Assembly (NCBI RefSeq): GCF_945915845.1 | Contig: NZ_CAMEFX010000001.1 | Span: 1 to 64,000 of the forward strand | DNA: 64,000 nt | Direction: 5' to 3' | Source: an uncultured Actinobacillus sp. | GTDB lineage: Bacteria; Pseudomonadota; Gammaproteobacteria; Enterobacterales; Pasteurellaceae | Shown here: piece by piece, positions 36,918 through 46,789 of the stretch | How positions within the stretch are numbered: the stretch's first letter is position 1 | How the letters are laid out: every line of letters starts with the position of its first letter | Position numbers and translations under genes: made by a program | The notes under the pieces: model-generated | What the model saw: the letters and a program-made list of their open reading frames with translations, nothing else | What the model was told of the DNA's origin: nothing | The model's database searches: none

Positions 36918-39900
36918 ATGAATAAAATTTTTAAAGTCATTTGGAATCATACAGCCCAGCGTTTTGTGGTGACGTCAGAATTAACAAAATCGAATGGTAA
37001 ATCATCAAGTACAGATAACCGTATTGAACCAACTAAAACATTAGTGGCATTAAGTGTTGCGAGTGCTGCATTATTAGGTTCTACAAATGCAATGGCAGCA
37101 GCGGCAGCGAATACCCCTATTTCTATTTCAGGAAATGATATTTATATTGCAAGTGATGCAGATGGAAATACAGCATTTGGTAAAAATGCTTATGCAAATA
37201 ACCCGGCTAATACAGACGCTACATTATCATTAGCAATTGGTGCAAATGCTAAGGCATCAGGTAACGCAACAACTGCAATTGGTCGAGGTTCTGTAGCAAC
37301 GGGTGACTGGTCTATGGCAATTGGTTCTGGTGCTGCAGCAACAGGTAGCAATGATGTTGCAATCGGTGAGGGGGCAAAATCTTCAGCAATATATGCTGTT
37401 GCTATTGGTAAGGGAGCGAATGCTTCTTCTGAAACAGCTGTCTCAATCGGTTATCTGTCAGAAGCAAAAAATGGAGTTGGAACTGTTGCGGTTGGTCGAA
37501 GTGCTATTTCTGATGGCAATCAGGCTGTCGCCATCGGTATGCAAGCTCGTGCAACAGGGGCGAACAGTACATCGATTGGCCAGCTCGCTGCAACTAATGC
37601 TGCAGATGCTATTGCAATTGGTACAAGTGCAGGAATTCTTCCTGGTGTTGGAGCATCAAGTGGGGATTCTTCTATCGCTATTGGTCGTAGCTCATTGGCT
37701 TCAGGCACACGTGCCGTTGCTCTAGGTCGTTCTACTTGGGCTAGGGGGCTTCGTTCTACCGCAATGGGTCAATCTGCAAATACAGAAGCAGACTATTCTA
37801 TTGCTATAGGTAACAACGCAAACGTAACTGTTGCTACAGCAACAAACTCAATTGCTATGGGTAACTTATCAACTGTTTCAGGCTCAAACTCAATCAGTAT
37901 TGGTCCGGATTCTAACGTAACAGGTAACTCATCTATCGCTATTGGTGTGGGCAACGTGGTTAGCGGAGATGGTGCCGGCGCATTTGGTGACCCATCAATT
38001 GTAGCAGGGGCAGGCTCATATACCCAAGGTAATGATAATGCGGTTGGTTCACAATCAAGCAACGTGGGCGCGTTTGGTAATAACAACCAAATTGGCGCAA
38101 CAGCGACTTATGCAAATGGCAAACTACAAACAGCAAGCGGTTTAGCCAATGAAGTTGCCGTTGAAAACTCTCGCGTTGTCGGTAACAACAACTACATCAC
38201 CTCAAGCAATACTTATGTCTTAGGTAGCAGTGTGGGTGTGAAAGATGATGGTTCGTTATTTACTTCAAAAACTGTCGAAAACTCCGTTTATTTAGGCAAC
38301 GACAGCACCATTGCGAAAGGTGCGACAGTGGGCACGAAAAACCTCACAAAAGAGGATGTTGCAGGCACAACCACCACCGCCGGCGATGAGGGTACGGTTA
38401 AAACAGCCAATGTGAGTAGCATTATTTATGGCGGTTTTGCCGGTGATACCGCAAAAGGTGCGGTCACTGTGGGGTCAGCAGGCGAAGAACGTCGTATTAT
38501 GAACGTAGCGGCAGGGGAAATTTCAAAAACCTCTACCGATGCCATTAATGGCTCACAACTTTATTTAGTGGCAAGTCATATTACTGACAATGCCCCATTC
38601 CAATATGTGGATAAAGACGGCAATCCTGTAGTAAAAATTGGGGATAAATACTATCCGGCAGGTACAACAACTGATGCTAACGGCAACATTGTGGATAAAG
38701 ACGGCAATGCTGTACAACCTGTTGCAGACCAAGACAGCGTGGTAATTAAAGCGAAAGGCACTAACCCTGAAAACATCACGAATGTGAAAGGGAATTTAGA
38801 CAATACCTATAGCGGTAAAAAAGACATTGATGGTAATGAAATAAAGCCAACAACAGAAGCTTCGCTACCTGAAAAATTTGACCCAACTTCCTCAAACTTT
38901 AATAAAGGAGTGCTTAACAACGCGGCAACCGTTGGTGATGTGTTAAACGCAGGTTGGAACTTGCAAGGCAACGGAAGTGCGGTCGATTTTGTGAAACCTT
39001 ATGATACCGTGAATTTTATCAATGGTAAGCCAAAAAATGATGCTAAGCCTGTTGATACGTCAGATACGCAAGTGAACGTGATTAATCCAAGCGCGCCTAA
39101 TAATACCAAAGGGGATGCCACTCAGTTAGGTAATGTGGCAGCAGGTACTGAAACCTTGAGCAATCCTGTGGATAAAGACGGTAACCAATTAGTAAAAGAT
39201 AAGGATAATAAATATTATCCTGCCGGCACGGAGTTAAATGAAGATGGCTCAGTGAAGTCTGCAGATGCGAAACCGGTTGCAACACAACCTACGGAAAATG
39301 TATCTAATGCTTATAATGGATTAGCCGATTTAAATGGCTCTAATGCAACTAATGTCCTAACTGTTGCCGATGCGAAAAAATTAGGTTGGGTGGTTTCAGC
39401 CAGTGGTAATGATTATGCGGATGATGTGCGTAATGCAAACCGTGTGGATTTTGTCGGTAAAGATGGCATTAAAGTAACAGGCGAAACGACAGCAGCGGGA
39501 GTGCGTGAGATTACGATTTCGTTAGAGAAAGGCGAAGTGGCGAAATCGAATGAAAAAACCATTACCGTTGGTGGCGAGAAAAAAGATGTAGTTGAAGTGA
39601 CCGATGATGAAGGTAACAAAACTTACTATGAGAAAGACAACATTGACCCAACAACAGGCAAACCAACAGATACCACAAAAGCATTAACACCTGATACTAA
39701 TACTGAAGTAGAAAATAAAGGTAACGGCTTTGTTGATGGTAATCAAGTGGCGGATGCAATTCAAAAATCAGGTTTCTATGTGAGTAAAGAAACTGACGTA
39801 AGTGCGGTGGATTTTAATAACAAAGAAGAAAAAATTAACCCTGATGACAAATTGAAATTTGCTGATGGCACAGGAACAACGGTAAATCTTGGTACTGTGA

Positions 39901-40991
39901 AACAATTAGATGACAAAGGTGAAGTATCGACCACTACTGTGGTGAAAGTGGATATTGACCAAGGTACAATGGAAGTGGAAGACGGTAAGTTGGTTGATAA
40001 AGCCACTGAAACCGCCAAAGATGCCTTAACTCAAGCGGAAAAAGCCTTAACAGACTTGAAAGCCGATCCAAATACGACTGCAGAAGATTTAGTTGAGGCG
40101 GCTCAAAAAGTGATTGATGCACAGAAATTGTTGGATGATCTGAAAACTAAAGGTGAAGATGTTGTTAAAGCGGAAGCTGACTTAAAAACGGCTCAAGAGG
40201 CATTAAAAACCTTGAAAGCTGATGAACAGACAACACCTGAGCAATTAATTAAAGCCGCAAACGATGCGCTTGCTGCAGAAAAAGCCTTAGAAAAAGCGCA
40301 AAATAAAGTGGCGACGGTGCAAAATGTGGTGGATACGATTAACAAATCCGGCTTTAACTTGAAAACGTCTGCTACGGCGGAAGGTGAAAAAGTATCAGGC
40401 TCAGATGAGTTAATTAATCCAGGCGATGCAGTTGAAATGGTTGCAGGTAAAAACTTAACGGTGAAACAAGAAGCGGATGGTAAAGTCACTTTTGCAACGA
40501 AAGATAAAGTAGCATTTACCGAAGTGAAAGTGGGTGATACGGTGCTTAACGAAGGTGGTTTAACCATTAAGAATGGTCCAAGCATCACGGCAAGCGGTAT
40601 TGATGCCGGCGACAAGAAAATCACCCATGTGGCAGATGGCGAAATTTCACCAACATCAAAAGATGCCGTAAACGGTTCACAATTATATAATGTGGCACAA
40701 AATATCAATAATCGTCTTGGTGATGTGAATAAACGTATTGATGATGTGGATCGTGCCGGCAGACGTGGTGCTGCTATTGCGGGGGCGATTGGTATGATCC
40801 CACAACCACATATGTCGGGGCGTTCAATGGTGGGCGCAGCAACCACAAGCTACCGCGGTGAACAAGCGCTGGCTGTGGGTTACTCTCGTATCTCAGATAA
40901 CAGCAAGCACATTATTAAATTCAGCGGTTCATCAAATATGTCTGGTAAGAAAGACATGATGGTCGGTGCAGCTTATGGTTACCAATGGTAA
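36918..40991 (+). CDS. Trimeric autotransporter adhesin (YadA family)
   Basis: 1357-residue type Vc secreted adhesin. Residues 1-32 carry the extended signal peptide region (MNKIFKVIWNHTAQRFVVTSE), then a signal peptide ending in NAMA near residue 58. Residues about 90-380 are YadA-like head repeats (AIGxxAxAxG type). Neck and DAINGSQLY motifs lie near 536 and 1250. Duplicated GDKYYPAGT-type segments occur near 563-600 and 752-790. Residues about 1033-1133 form a long Ala/Lys-rich coiled coil with two similar modules. The last 75 residues (RRGAAIAGAIGMIPQ to AAYGYQW) form the membrane anchor. It is expected on the cell surface as a host-binding fibre; the receptor is unknown. Confidence 0.95.
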   Translation: MNKIFKVIWNHTAQRFVVTSELTKSNGKSSSTDNRIEPTKTLVALSVASAALLGSTNAMAAAAANTPISISGNDIYIASDADGNTAFGKNAYANNPANTDATLSLAIGANAKASGNATTAIGRGSVATGDWSMAIGSGAAATGSNDVAIGEGAKSSAIYAVAIGKGANASSETAVSIGYLSEAKNGVGTVAVGRSAISDGNQAVAIGMQARATGANSTSIGQLAATNAADAIAIGTSAGILPGVGASSGDSSIAIGRSSLASGTRAVALGRSTWARGLRSTAMGQSANTEADYSIAIGNNANVTVATATNSIAMGNLSTVSGSNSISIGPDSNVTGNSSIAIGVGNVVSGDGAGAFGDPSIVAGAGSYTQGNDNAVGSQSSNVGAFGNNNQIGATATYANGKLQTASGLANEVAVENSRVVGNNNYITSSNTYVLGSSVGVKDDGSLFTSKTVENSVYLGNDSTIAKGATVGTKNLTKEDVAGTTTTAGDEGTVKTANVSSIIYGGFAGDTAKGAVTVGSAGEERRIMNVAAGEISKTSTDAINGSQLYLVASHITDNAPFQYVDKDGNPVVKIGDKYYPAGTTTDANGNIVDKDGNAVQPVADQDSVVIKAKGTNPENITNVKGNLDNTYSGKKDIDGNEIKPTTEASLPEKFDPTSSNFNKGVLNNAATVGDVLNAGWNLQGNGSAVDFVKPYDTVNFINGKPKNDAKPVDTSDTQVNVINPSAPNNTKGDATQLGNVAAGTETLSNPVDKDGNQLVKDKDNKYYPAGTELNEDGSVKSADAKPVATQPTENVSNAYNGLADLNGSNATNVLTVADAKKLGWVVSASGNDYADDVRNANRVDFVGKDGIKVTGETTAAGVREITISLEKGEVAKSNEKTITVGGEKKDVVEVTDDEGNKTYYEKDNIDPTTGKPTDTTKALTPDTNTEVENKGNGFVDGNQVADAIQKSGFYVSKETDVSAVDFNNKEEKINPDDKLKFADGTGTTVNLGTVKQLDDKGEVSTTTVVKVDIDQGTMEVEDGKLVDKATETAKDALTQAEKALTDLKADPNTTAEDLVEAAQKVIDAQKLLDDLKTKGEDVVKAEADLKTAQEALKTLKADEQTTPEQLIKAANDALAAEKALEKAQNKVATVQNVVDTINKSGFNLKTSATAEGEKVSGSDELINPGDAVEMVAGKNLTVKQEADGKVTFATKDKVAFTEVKVGDTVLNEGGLTIKNGPSITASGIDAGDKKITHVADGEISPTSKDAVNGSQLYNVAQNINNRLGDVNKRIDDVDRAGRRGAAIAGAIGMIPQPHMSGRSMVGAATTSYRGEQALAVGYSRISDNSKHIIKFSGSSNMSGKKDMMVGAAYGYQW

Positions 40992-41018
40992 TCCGTGATT
41001 GCTGAATAAATAGAACAA

Positions 41019-41220
41019 AAGCAGGATGAAAATCCTGCTTAGATTGCTGACAAAGCTCATCTTTGGGAAACCACCTAGCACGAGCCGTGCTAGGTTCATT
41101 AAGCCCAGCCCCGCTGGGGCTGAAAAAAGAGCCGCAGAGCGGCTCAGATTAATTAACCCTATACGGCTCGTATAGGGTTTGTCAACGGTCTAAGCAGGAT
41201 GAAAGTCCTGCCTTTTTATT
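41019..41220 (+). repeat. Array of six hairpins bounded by inverted ends
   Basis: In order: AAGCAGGAT/ATCCTGCTT (41019-41040), CCTAGCAC/GTGCTAGG (41074-41094), CAGCCCC/GGGGCTG (41106-41122), GAGCCGC/GCGGCTC (41129-41145), AACCCTATACG/CGTATAGGGTT (41155-41179) and GCAGGAT/GTCCTGC (41194-41211) followed by CTTTTTATT. The outer parts are also inverted to each other (GCTTTGTCA.C..TCTAAGCAGG on the reverse of the left end, matching GGTTTGTCAACGGTCTAAGCAGG broken here into parts). The last hairpin can terminate the adhesin transcript. No open frame is supported. Confidence 0.8.
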
Positions 41221-41256
41221 TGGGCGTAGCGTGAACACTAAGTGGGATTGATAGAA

Positions 41257-42021
41257 TTAAATATTCTCGAGAAAATCTGTACCGCGAGATTCATAATTTA
41301 AAATATTCAAAAATGTTTTGGCGCGGTCGGTGGTTGGGTTAACAAAGAAATCTTCAGGTTTAGATTGTTCTATAATTTCACCTTTGTCCATAAACACAAT
41401 ACGGTCGGCCACTTGGCGTGCGAAGCCCATTTCGTGGGTGACAATTAACATTGTCATGCCGTCTTTGGCTAAACCCAATACGACATCTAATACTTCACGG
41501 ACCATCTCCGGATCAAGTGCCGCGGTGACCTCATCAAATAACATAATTTCGGGGTTCATGCAAAGTGAACGCACAATGGCGATACGTTGTTTTTGCCCAC
41601 CTGACAATTCTCTTGGAAACGCGTTTTTACGTTCATATAACCCCACACGTTTTAAGAGCTCATCTGCTTGTTTTTCTACTTCTTCCCGTTTGCGTTTCTG
41701 TACTTTTAAGGGGCCGAGTAAAATATTGTCAATAACAGACATATGGGAAAAAAGCTCATAGCTTTGGAACACCATACCGATATGTTGGCGTGCATTAACC
41801 CAGGAAATATCCTTACCTAATTGTCCTTTCCCTTCTAGTATTAATTCACCGCTTTTAATTTCTTCCAATCCGTTAATACAGCGTAATAAGGTGCTTTTAC
41901 CGCAGCCTGAAGGTCCAAGAATGACGACGACTTCACCTTTTTTAACCGATAAATCAATGCCGTGAAGTGCGGTCACATTTCCGTAGTTTTTAACCAATTT
42001 TTTAATTTCTAATAATGCCAT
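41257..42021 (-). CDS. Amino-acid ABC transporter ATPase
   Basis: 254-residue nucleotide-binding subunit of a polar amino-acid importer. Walker A is GPSGCGKST at 36-44, the signature is LSGGQKQR near 140, Walker B is [14 protein letters not shown], and the switch region is IVTHEMG. It is the closest relative type of GlnQ/GltL and of HI1078 (from memory). It follows the second permease by 3 bases, so the three genes form an operon; the binding protein is encoded separately at 35624-36481. Confidence 0.94.
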   Translation of the reverse strand: MALLEIKKLVKNYGNVTALHGIDLSVKKGEVVVILGPSGCGKSTLLRCINGLEEIKSGELILEGKGQLGKDISWVNARQHIGMVFQSYELFSHMSVIDNILLGPLKVQKRKREEVEKQADELLKRVGLYERKNAFPRELSGGQKQRIAIVRSLCMNPEIMLFDEVTAALDPEMVREVLDVVLGLAKDGMTMLIVTHEMGFARQVADRIVFMDKGEIIEQSKPEDFFVNPTTDRAKTFLNILNYESRGTDFLENI

Positions 42022-42024
42022 AAT

Positions 42025-42693
42025 TTAGTTGTCCCAACGATTTTCTAAATATTTTGAGAATAAAGACAGTGGATAACAAATCGCGAAATAAAGTGCGAAA
42101 ATCACGCCGTAAATCCAAAGTGCCGCAGATGGATCGGTAAATAACGAGGTTTCGATAATCTGTTGCCCAATTTTAATGACCTCCAGTACGCCGATTAACA
42201 TGGCTAAAGAGCTGGTTTTTACCATTCTCGTAAAGAGATTAATGGCACCGGGGGTCACGCGTTTTAAGCTTTGGGGTAATAAAATATAGATAAACGTTTG
42301 TGTTTTGGTTAAACCGAGGGCATAAGCCGCTTCCACTTGATGTTTTTCAATGGAAGTTAATGCACCACGAACTAAATCCCCCATTTCAGCGGTGCCCCAG
42401 AAGATAAACACCATAATGCAAACCCAGACACCATCAAGATGTGCACCAAACCATTTTGCAAAACCGAAATACACTAAAAATAAAATGACCAATAGCGGGA
42501 TAATGCGCACAATTTCTAAATAGAGCTGACATAAAAAATGGACAGCTTTATTTTTACTTGTCATGATGACGCCCATGATCACGCCCAAAATACAGGCGAA
42601 AAAAACGGAGATAAAGGCGATTTGCGCAGTCACGGCTAAGCCACCCAGTAAGCGCTCTAAGTTTGAACCCTGAAAAAGTATTGTTAATCCCAT
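42025..42693 (-). CDS. Amino-acid ABC transporter permease
   Basis: About 222 residues with five membrane segments and the EAA-type loop (EAAYALGLTKTQTFIYILLPQSLKRVTPG), of the HisMQ family. The start chosen is ATG at 42693 (MGLTILFQGSN), with GGAG seven bases upstream and immediately after the previous permease stop; the open frame goes 13 codons further. It pairs with the other permease as a heterodimer. Confidence 0.92.
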   Translation of the reverse strand: MGLTILFQGSNLERLLGGLAVTAQIAFISVFFACILGVIMGVIMTSKNKAVHFLCQLYLEIVRIIPLLVILFLVYFGFAKWFGAHLDGVWVCIMVFIFWGTAEMGDLVRGALTSIEKHQVEAAYALGLTKTQTFIYILLPQSLKRVTPGAINLFTRMVKTSSLAMLIGVLEVIKIGQQIIETSLFTDPSAALWIYGVIFALYFAICYPLSLFSKYLENRWDN

Positions 42694-42694
42694 T

Positions 42695-43354
42695 TTAAGC
42701 TCCATATTTTGCTTGGCGCAGGCGGCGTTCAAGGACGCGAATGTAAATAGATACCGGTAATAAAATAATTAAATAGAATACAACCAATAAAAATAAGGCT
42801 TCGTTCGTTTTATAATCCATACCGATAATATCTTTGGCTAAGAACATAAGTTCTGCTACAGCTACAGCACTGATGACGGATGTTTCTTTCATTAAGAATA
42901 AGCAGTTTGCGCCAATGGCCGGGGTTGAAATGGCAAAAGCTTGTGGAAAAATGACATAGCGAAATGCCTGAATTGGCGTTAACCCAATACTCAGCGCGCT
43001 TTCAATTTGCCCTTTCGATACGGCTTCCAAGCCGGCTCGGACAGCTTCTGCCATATAACTGCCACCGAGAAAAGCTAACCCGATAATACCGCACGTGAAA
43101 CTATCTAATTTAATCCCCACTTTCGACAAACCGAAATATAAGAAGAAGACTTGAATGAGTAAGGGCGTATTACGCGAAAGTTCAATATAGATTTTTACGA
43201 TCCATTGTAGTCCGCGCACTTTATAAACTAATACCACGGCACAAAGCACACCGATGATGATTGATAAAATAATACTCCAAAGGGATAACTGCAGCGTAAG
43301 TAAGGTTGCATCAATAAATCGAGGAATCGCGTCTAATATATATTGCCAATTCAT
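42695..43354 (-). CDS. Amino-acid ABC transporter permease
   Basis: 219-residue HisMQ-family permease, first gene of the three-gene operon. It has five hydrophobic segments; the cytoplasmic EAA loop is ESALSIGLTPIQAFRYVIFPQAF. It ends 1 base before the start of the next permease. Two different permeases and one ATPase are the standard layout for this class of importer. Confidence 0.93.
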   Translation of the reverse strand: MNWQYILDAIPRFIDATLLTLQLSLWSIILSIIIGVLCAVVLVYKVRGLQWIVKIYIELSRNTPLLIQVFFLYFGLSKVGIKLDSFTCGIIGLAFLGGSYMAEAVRAGLEAVSKGQIESALSIGLTPIQAFRYVIFPQAFAISTPAIGANCLFLMKETSVISAVAVAELMFLAKDIIGMDYKTNEALFLLVVFYLIILLPVSIYIRVLERRLRQAKYGA

Positions 43355-43458
43355 AGTTCTTGTGATGGAAAAGAATAAAATAGCTTATTATAGGCACCGG
43401 TGTAAGCAAAATTTAAAGATCTTATGGTTATGTTTAATAACAAAATCCCATAAAAAAT

Positions 43459-43483
43459 GACCGCGCTTTGAAAAAGTGCGGTC
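43459..43483 (-). terminator. Terminator of miaB made of inverted uptake words
   Basis: GACCGCGCTTT (43459-43469) pairs with AAAGTGCGGTC (43473-43483), one wobble, loop GAA. On the minus strand it is followed by ATTTTTTATGG. It lies 14 bases after the miaB stop. Confidence 0.88.
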
Positions 43484-43496
43484 AATATTTTCAGGG

Positions 43497-44921
43497 TTAT
43501 AAGGTGAATTTCCCTACACCTAATTCATCTTCTTTACGTGTACGTTGGATAACCGCTTGTGGTGATTGCACGACACGCAAACCCATTTCATCTTCTGTAC
43601 GAACGACATCACCGCGCAGTGAGTTGGTGTAAACATCGGTGATTTTAATATCCACGAATTTACCAATCATATCAGGCGTACCTTTGAAATTGACGATACG
43701 GTTATTTTCCGTGCGCCCTGTTAATTCCATAATATCTTTCTTAGAGGGGCCTTCCACTAAAACACGCTGCTCTGTCCCCAGCATGGCACGACTAAATTGC
43801 AAAGCTTGGTTGTTAATGCGTTGTTGTAATAAAGCTAAGCGTTGTTTTTTCTCTTCTTCAGTGACATCATCCGGCATATCGGCTGCAGGTGTGCCTGGAC
43901 GTGCTGAATAAACAAAGCTGTAACTCATATCAAAATTCACGTCCGCAATTAAATTCATCGTTTCTTCAAACTCAGCATTCGTTTCCCCCGGAAAACCTAC
44001 GATAAAGTCTGAGCTGATTTGAATGTTTGGACGTACTCTGCGCAATTTACGAATAATCGATTTATATTCTAATGCGGTATGACCTCGTTTCATCATGGTT
44101 AAAATGCGATCTGAGCCGGCTTGAACCGGTAAGTGCAAGAAGCTGACTAATTCAGGCGTATCTGCATATACATCGATAATATCATCGGTAAATTCGATTG
44201 GATGGCTCGTGGTGAAACGTAAACGGTCAATGCCGTCAATCGCTGCCACTAAACGTAATAATTCTGCAAAGGTGCAGATACCACCATCATGTGTTGCACC
44301 GCGATAAGCATTAACATTTTGCCCTAATAAGTTAATTTCACGTACACCCTGCTCCGCTAATTGCGCAATTTCAAATAATACGTCATCTAACGGACGGCTC
44401 ACTTCTTCACCACGGGTATAAGGCACAACGCAGTAAGTACAATACTTGTTACAGCCTTCCATAATGGAAACGAATGCGGTTGGCCCTTCCGCTTTTGGTT
44501 CAGGTAAGCAGTCAAATTTTTCAATTTCAGGGAAGCTAATGTCCACCACATTGCTTTTACCGCCACGAATCTGATTGATCATTTCAGGTAAACGGTGCAA
44601 GGTTTGTGGCCCGAAAATAATATCCACAAAAGGCGCACGTTCACGAATGTGTTCACCTTCTTGTGAGGCCACACAACCGCCCACGCCAATAATTAAATGT
44701 GGTTTTTCTTTTTTCCAAGTTTTCCAACGGCCTAATTGTGAGAACACTTTTTCTTGTGCTTTTTCACGAATTGAACAGGTATTGAGCAATAAAACATCTG
44801 CATCTTCAGGTTTATCCGTTAATTCTAAGCCGTGGGTTGATAATAATAGATCCGCCATTTTTGATGAATCATATTCATTCATTTGGCAGCCCCAAGTGGT
44901 GATATGTAATTTTTGCGTCAT
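43497..44921 (-). CDS. miaB: tRNA-2-methylthio-N6-isopentenyladenosine synthase
   Basis: Radical-SAM methylthiotransferase that adds the methylthio group to i6A37 of tRNAs. It has 474 residues. The N-terminal UPF0004 domain binds one Fe-S cluster through Cys12, Cys49 and Cys83; the radical SAM cluster is bound by Cys157, Cys161 and Cys164 (CNKYCTYC). A C-terminal TRAM domain ([11 protein letters not shown]...GDVVRTEDE) binds tRNA. It appears to be a single-gene transcript with its own terminator. Confidence 0.97.
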   Translation of the reverse strand: MTQKLHITTWGCQMNEYDSSKMADLLLSTHGLELTDKPEDADVLLLNTCSIREKAQEKVFSQLGRWKTWKKEKPHLIIGVGGCVASQEGEHIRERAPFVDIIFGPQTLHRLPEMINQIRGGKSNVVDISFPEIEKFDCLPEPKAEGPTAFVSIMEGCNKYCTYCVVPYTRGEEVSRPLDDVLFEIAQLAEQGVREINLLGQNVNAYRGATHDGGICTFAELLRLVAAIDGIDRLRFTTSHPIEFTDDIIDVYADTPELVSFLHLPVQAGSDRILTMMKRGHTALEYKSIIRKLRRVRPNIQISSDFIVGFPGETNAEFEETMNLIADVNFDMSYSFVYSARPGTPAADMPDDVTEEEKKQRLALLQQRINNQALQFSRAMLGTEQRVLVEGPSKKDIMELTGRTENNRIVNFKGTPDMIGKFVDIKITDVYTNSLRGDVVRTEDEMGLRVVQSPQAVIQRTRKEDELGVGKFTL

Positions 44922-45047
44922 AATCTTAATCGGTTAAATAAAAATTCTTTAAAAATTTGGTCGGGTATTTTACAAGTTTAGGCGGGTGGTGGCTAGTTTT
45001 AATTTTCATCAATTCAACGTAGAATCTCATTAAAAATAGAAAAATAA

Positions 45048-45082
45048 AACCGCACAATGATTTCATCATCAAAAGTGCGGTT
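45048..45082 (-). terminator. Terminator of the uppS-lpxD transcript
   Basis: AACCGCAC (45048-45055) pairs with GTGCGGTT (45075-45082), a near uptake-word pair, followed on the minus strand by TTATTTTTC. It lies 22 bases after lpxD. Confidence 0.75.
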
Positions 45083-45103
45083 AACATATTAAAACATTTT
45101 AAT

Positions 45104-46126
45104 TTAAGCCAGCTTTTTCTCAAGGGCTTTAAGACGTTTATTCATCTTATCAATGCCCATGGTGAGTGCTGCCGTTTTTCGCCATTCTTTGTTTGGTTGA
45201 GCAGGAATACCTGAGGAGTAAATACCTTTTTCCGTAATTGGCTGCATAATCATACTCATGCCTGTGATAATGGCTTGGTCGCAAATTTCCATGTGACCAT
45301 TAATCACACTCGCGCCACCAATTTGGCAATAGCGTCCGACTTTTAGACTACCGGCTAAAATCACGCCACCTGCGATTGCTGTTCCTGTACCAATATGCAC
45401 GTTATGAGCGATTTGGCAAAGGTTATCGATAATCACGTTATCTTCGATAACCGTATCATCTAACGCACCGCGATCAATACAAGTACAGGCGCCAATTTCT
45501 ACTCGGTTACCAATCACTACGCGACCGGTTTGTGGAATTTTAATCCATTTACCACGTTCATTAGCATAGCCAAAACCATCACTACCAATCACCGCACCTG
45601 ATTGAATTAAACAATCATCGCCGATCTGTACTTCGTGATAAATACTCACATTTGCCCAAAGTTGAGTGTTTTTACCGATTTTCGCATTTTTACCAATAAA
45701 GCAACCGGCACCAATCACCGCATTATCCCCAATCACTGCGCCATCTTCGATCACCGCATTGGCTCCAATCGATACGTTTTCACCTAAAGAAGCGCGTTCA
45801 GAAATTACCGCACTTGGGGCAATATCAGAAGCAGCTTTTGGCGTAGTATCCATATATTGAGCCAAGATTGCATAAGCCACATAAGGATTTTGTACAATCA
45901 ATAAATTGGCATTCTCTGCACAAAATTCTACATCTGCCTCAGATACGACTAAAACACTCGCTTGTGCTTGTGAAAGATAGGGACGATATTTGACGTTAGA
46001 GATAAAGGTAAGTTGATTTGTGCTCGCGCGATCTAATGGTGCAATACTGCTCACTACAACATCGGCGTTGCCACGAATGGCACCGCCGACTTGCTCTGCT
46101 AATTCTTTTAAAGTATAAGAACGCAT
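45104..46126 (-). CDS. lpxD: UDP-3-O-(3-hydroxyacyl)glucosamine N-acyltransferase
   Basis: Acyltransferase for the third step of lipid A synthesis, acting just after LpxC. It has 340 residues. The N-terminal uridine-binding domain ([12 protein letters not shown]) is followed by a left-handed beta helix of many hexapeptide repeats (for example [20 protein letters not shown]) and the catalytic region ([12 protein letters not shown] with the active histidine). The C-terminal helix is [15 protein letters not shown]. Unlike in E. coli, fabZ-lpxA-lpxB do not follow; the cluster ends here, as I recall for H. influenzae. Confidence 0.97.
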   Translation of the reverse strand: MRSYTLKELAEQVGGAIRGNADVVVSSIAPLDRASTNQLTFISNVKYRPYLSQAQASVLVVSEADVEFCAENANLLIVQNPYVAYAILAQYMDTTPKAASDIAPSAVISERASLGENVSIGANAVIEDGAVIGDNAVIGAGCFIGKNAKIGKNTQLWANVSIYHEVQIGDDCLIQSGAVIGSDGFGYANERGKWIKIPQTGRVVIGNRVEIGACTCIDRGALDDTVIEDNVIIDNLCQIAHNVHIGTGTAIAGGVILAGSLKVGRYCQIGGASVINGHMEICDQAIITGMSMIMQPITEKGIYSSGIPAQPNKEWRKTAALTMGIDKMNKRLKALEKKLA

Positions 46127-46145
46127 AAGTTTAATTTACCTTAGA

Positions 46146-46691
46146 TTATTGCGCTTTTTTCTCTTCAGCTTTAGGCGCTTCCGGTAATTTACCACCGACG
46201 GCTTTTAACACATCTTCAGTAATATCTTTGCCATCAACAGCATAAACAACAGAATTTGCGTCAATCACGTAAGTATAGCCTTTTTCTTTCGCTAATTTGT
46301 TGGTTGCAACTTGGATTGATTCTAACAATTTAGCGGTTTCTTCACGTTCAGCATTTGCTGTTTCTTGTTGGAATTGACGAGCTTTTTCATCATGTGCACG
46401 CATTAATTTATTGATCTCATCTTCACGTTTTTTGATGTCTGCGCTACGTAAATTTTTGGCGTCTTTTTGTAATGCGGCAATTTTGCCATCAATGGATTTT
46501 TTGCTTGCAGCAAGTTTATCCGCTTCCGCTTTGAATTGTTTTTCTAAGCTCTGACCAATCGCTTCACGCTCCGGATGGTTTTGGAATACGACTGCGGCAT
46601 TAACAAATGCGATATTTTCCTCTGCCATAGCTGAAGCTGAAGCAAAACCTAATGCTAAAGAAAGTGCAGTTGCTTTTACAAAGTTTTTCAT
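46146..46691 (-). CDS. skp: Periplasmic chaperone Skp (OmpH)
   Basis: Trimeric periplasmic chaperone that holds unfolded outer-membrane proteins for the BAM complex. It has 181 residues: a signal peptide ending ASAMA near residue 22, then ENIAFVNAAVVFQNHPE, a long helical charged region (the tentacles, residues about 45-130) and a short C-terminal strand. It lies between bamA and lpxD, the standard order. Confidence 0.95.
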   Translation of the reverse strand: MKNFVKATALSLALGFASASAMAEENIAFVNAAVVFQNHPEREAIGQSLEKQFKAEADKLAASKKSIDGKIAALQKDAKNLRSADIKKREDEINKLMRAHDEKARQFQQETANAEREETAKLLESIQVATNKLAKEKGYTYVIDANSVVYAVDGKDITEDVLKAVGGKLPEAPKAEEKKAQ

Positions 46692-46724
46692 TGTTTAAAT
46701 TTCCTTATTAGTTGTTGATTGTTT

Positions 46725-46751
46725 CGTATTACAAACTCAATTTGTAATACG
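46725..46751 (-). other. Perfect hairpin between bamA and skp
   Basis: CGTATTACAAA (46725-46735) pairs with TTTGTAATACG (46741-46751), loop CTCAA. There is no T-run afterwards on the minus strand, so it is not a classical terminator. It may be an mRNA processing or stability element that sets the bamA:skp ratio. Confidence 0.6.
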
Positions 46752-46789
46752 AGTGATTTTTCGACTACAAAGTCTTTAATAAGTTCCGA

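Noticed and set aside
37303..37725. 140-codon frame overlapping the adhesin head in another plus-strand frame
   Set aside because: Leu/Val/Gln-rich product of reading the AIG-type repeats out of frame; no start signal.
40193..40846. 217-codon open frame antisense to the adhesin
   Set aside because: Mirror of a repetitive coding region; composition is Pro/Ser/Ala-rich as expected for an antisense shadow.
41019..41220. Possible CRISPR array
   Set aside because: The six stem-loops differ in sequence, with no constant repeat and no regular spacers; no cas genes are nearby.
44926..45123. 65-codon minus-strand frame between miaB and lpxD
   Set aside because: Begins inside lpxD and runs through the lpxD terminator; hydrophobic and AT-driven, with no ribosome-binding site.
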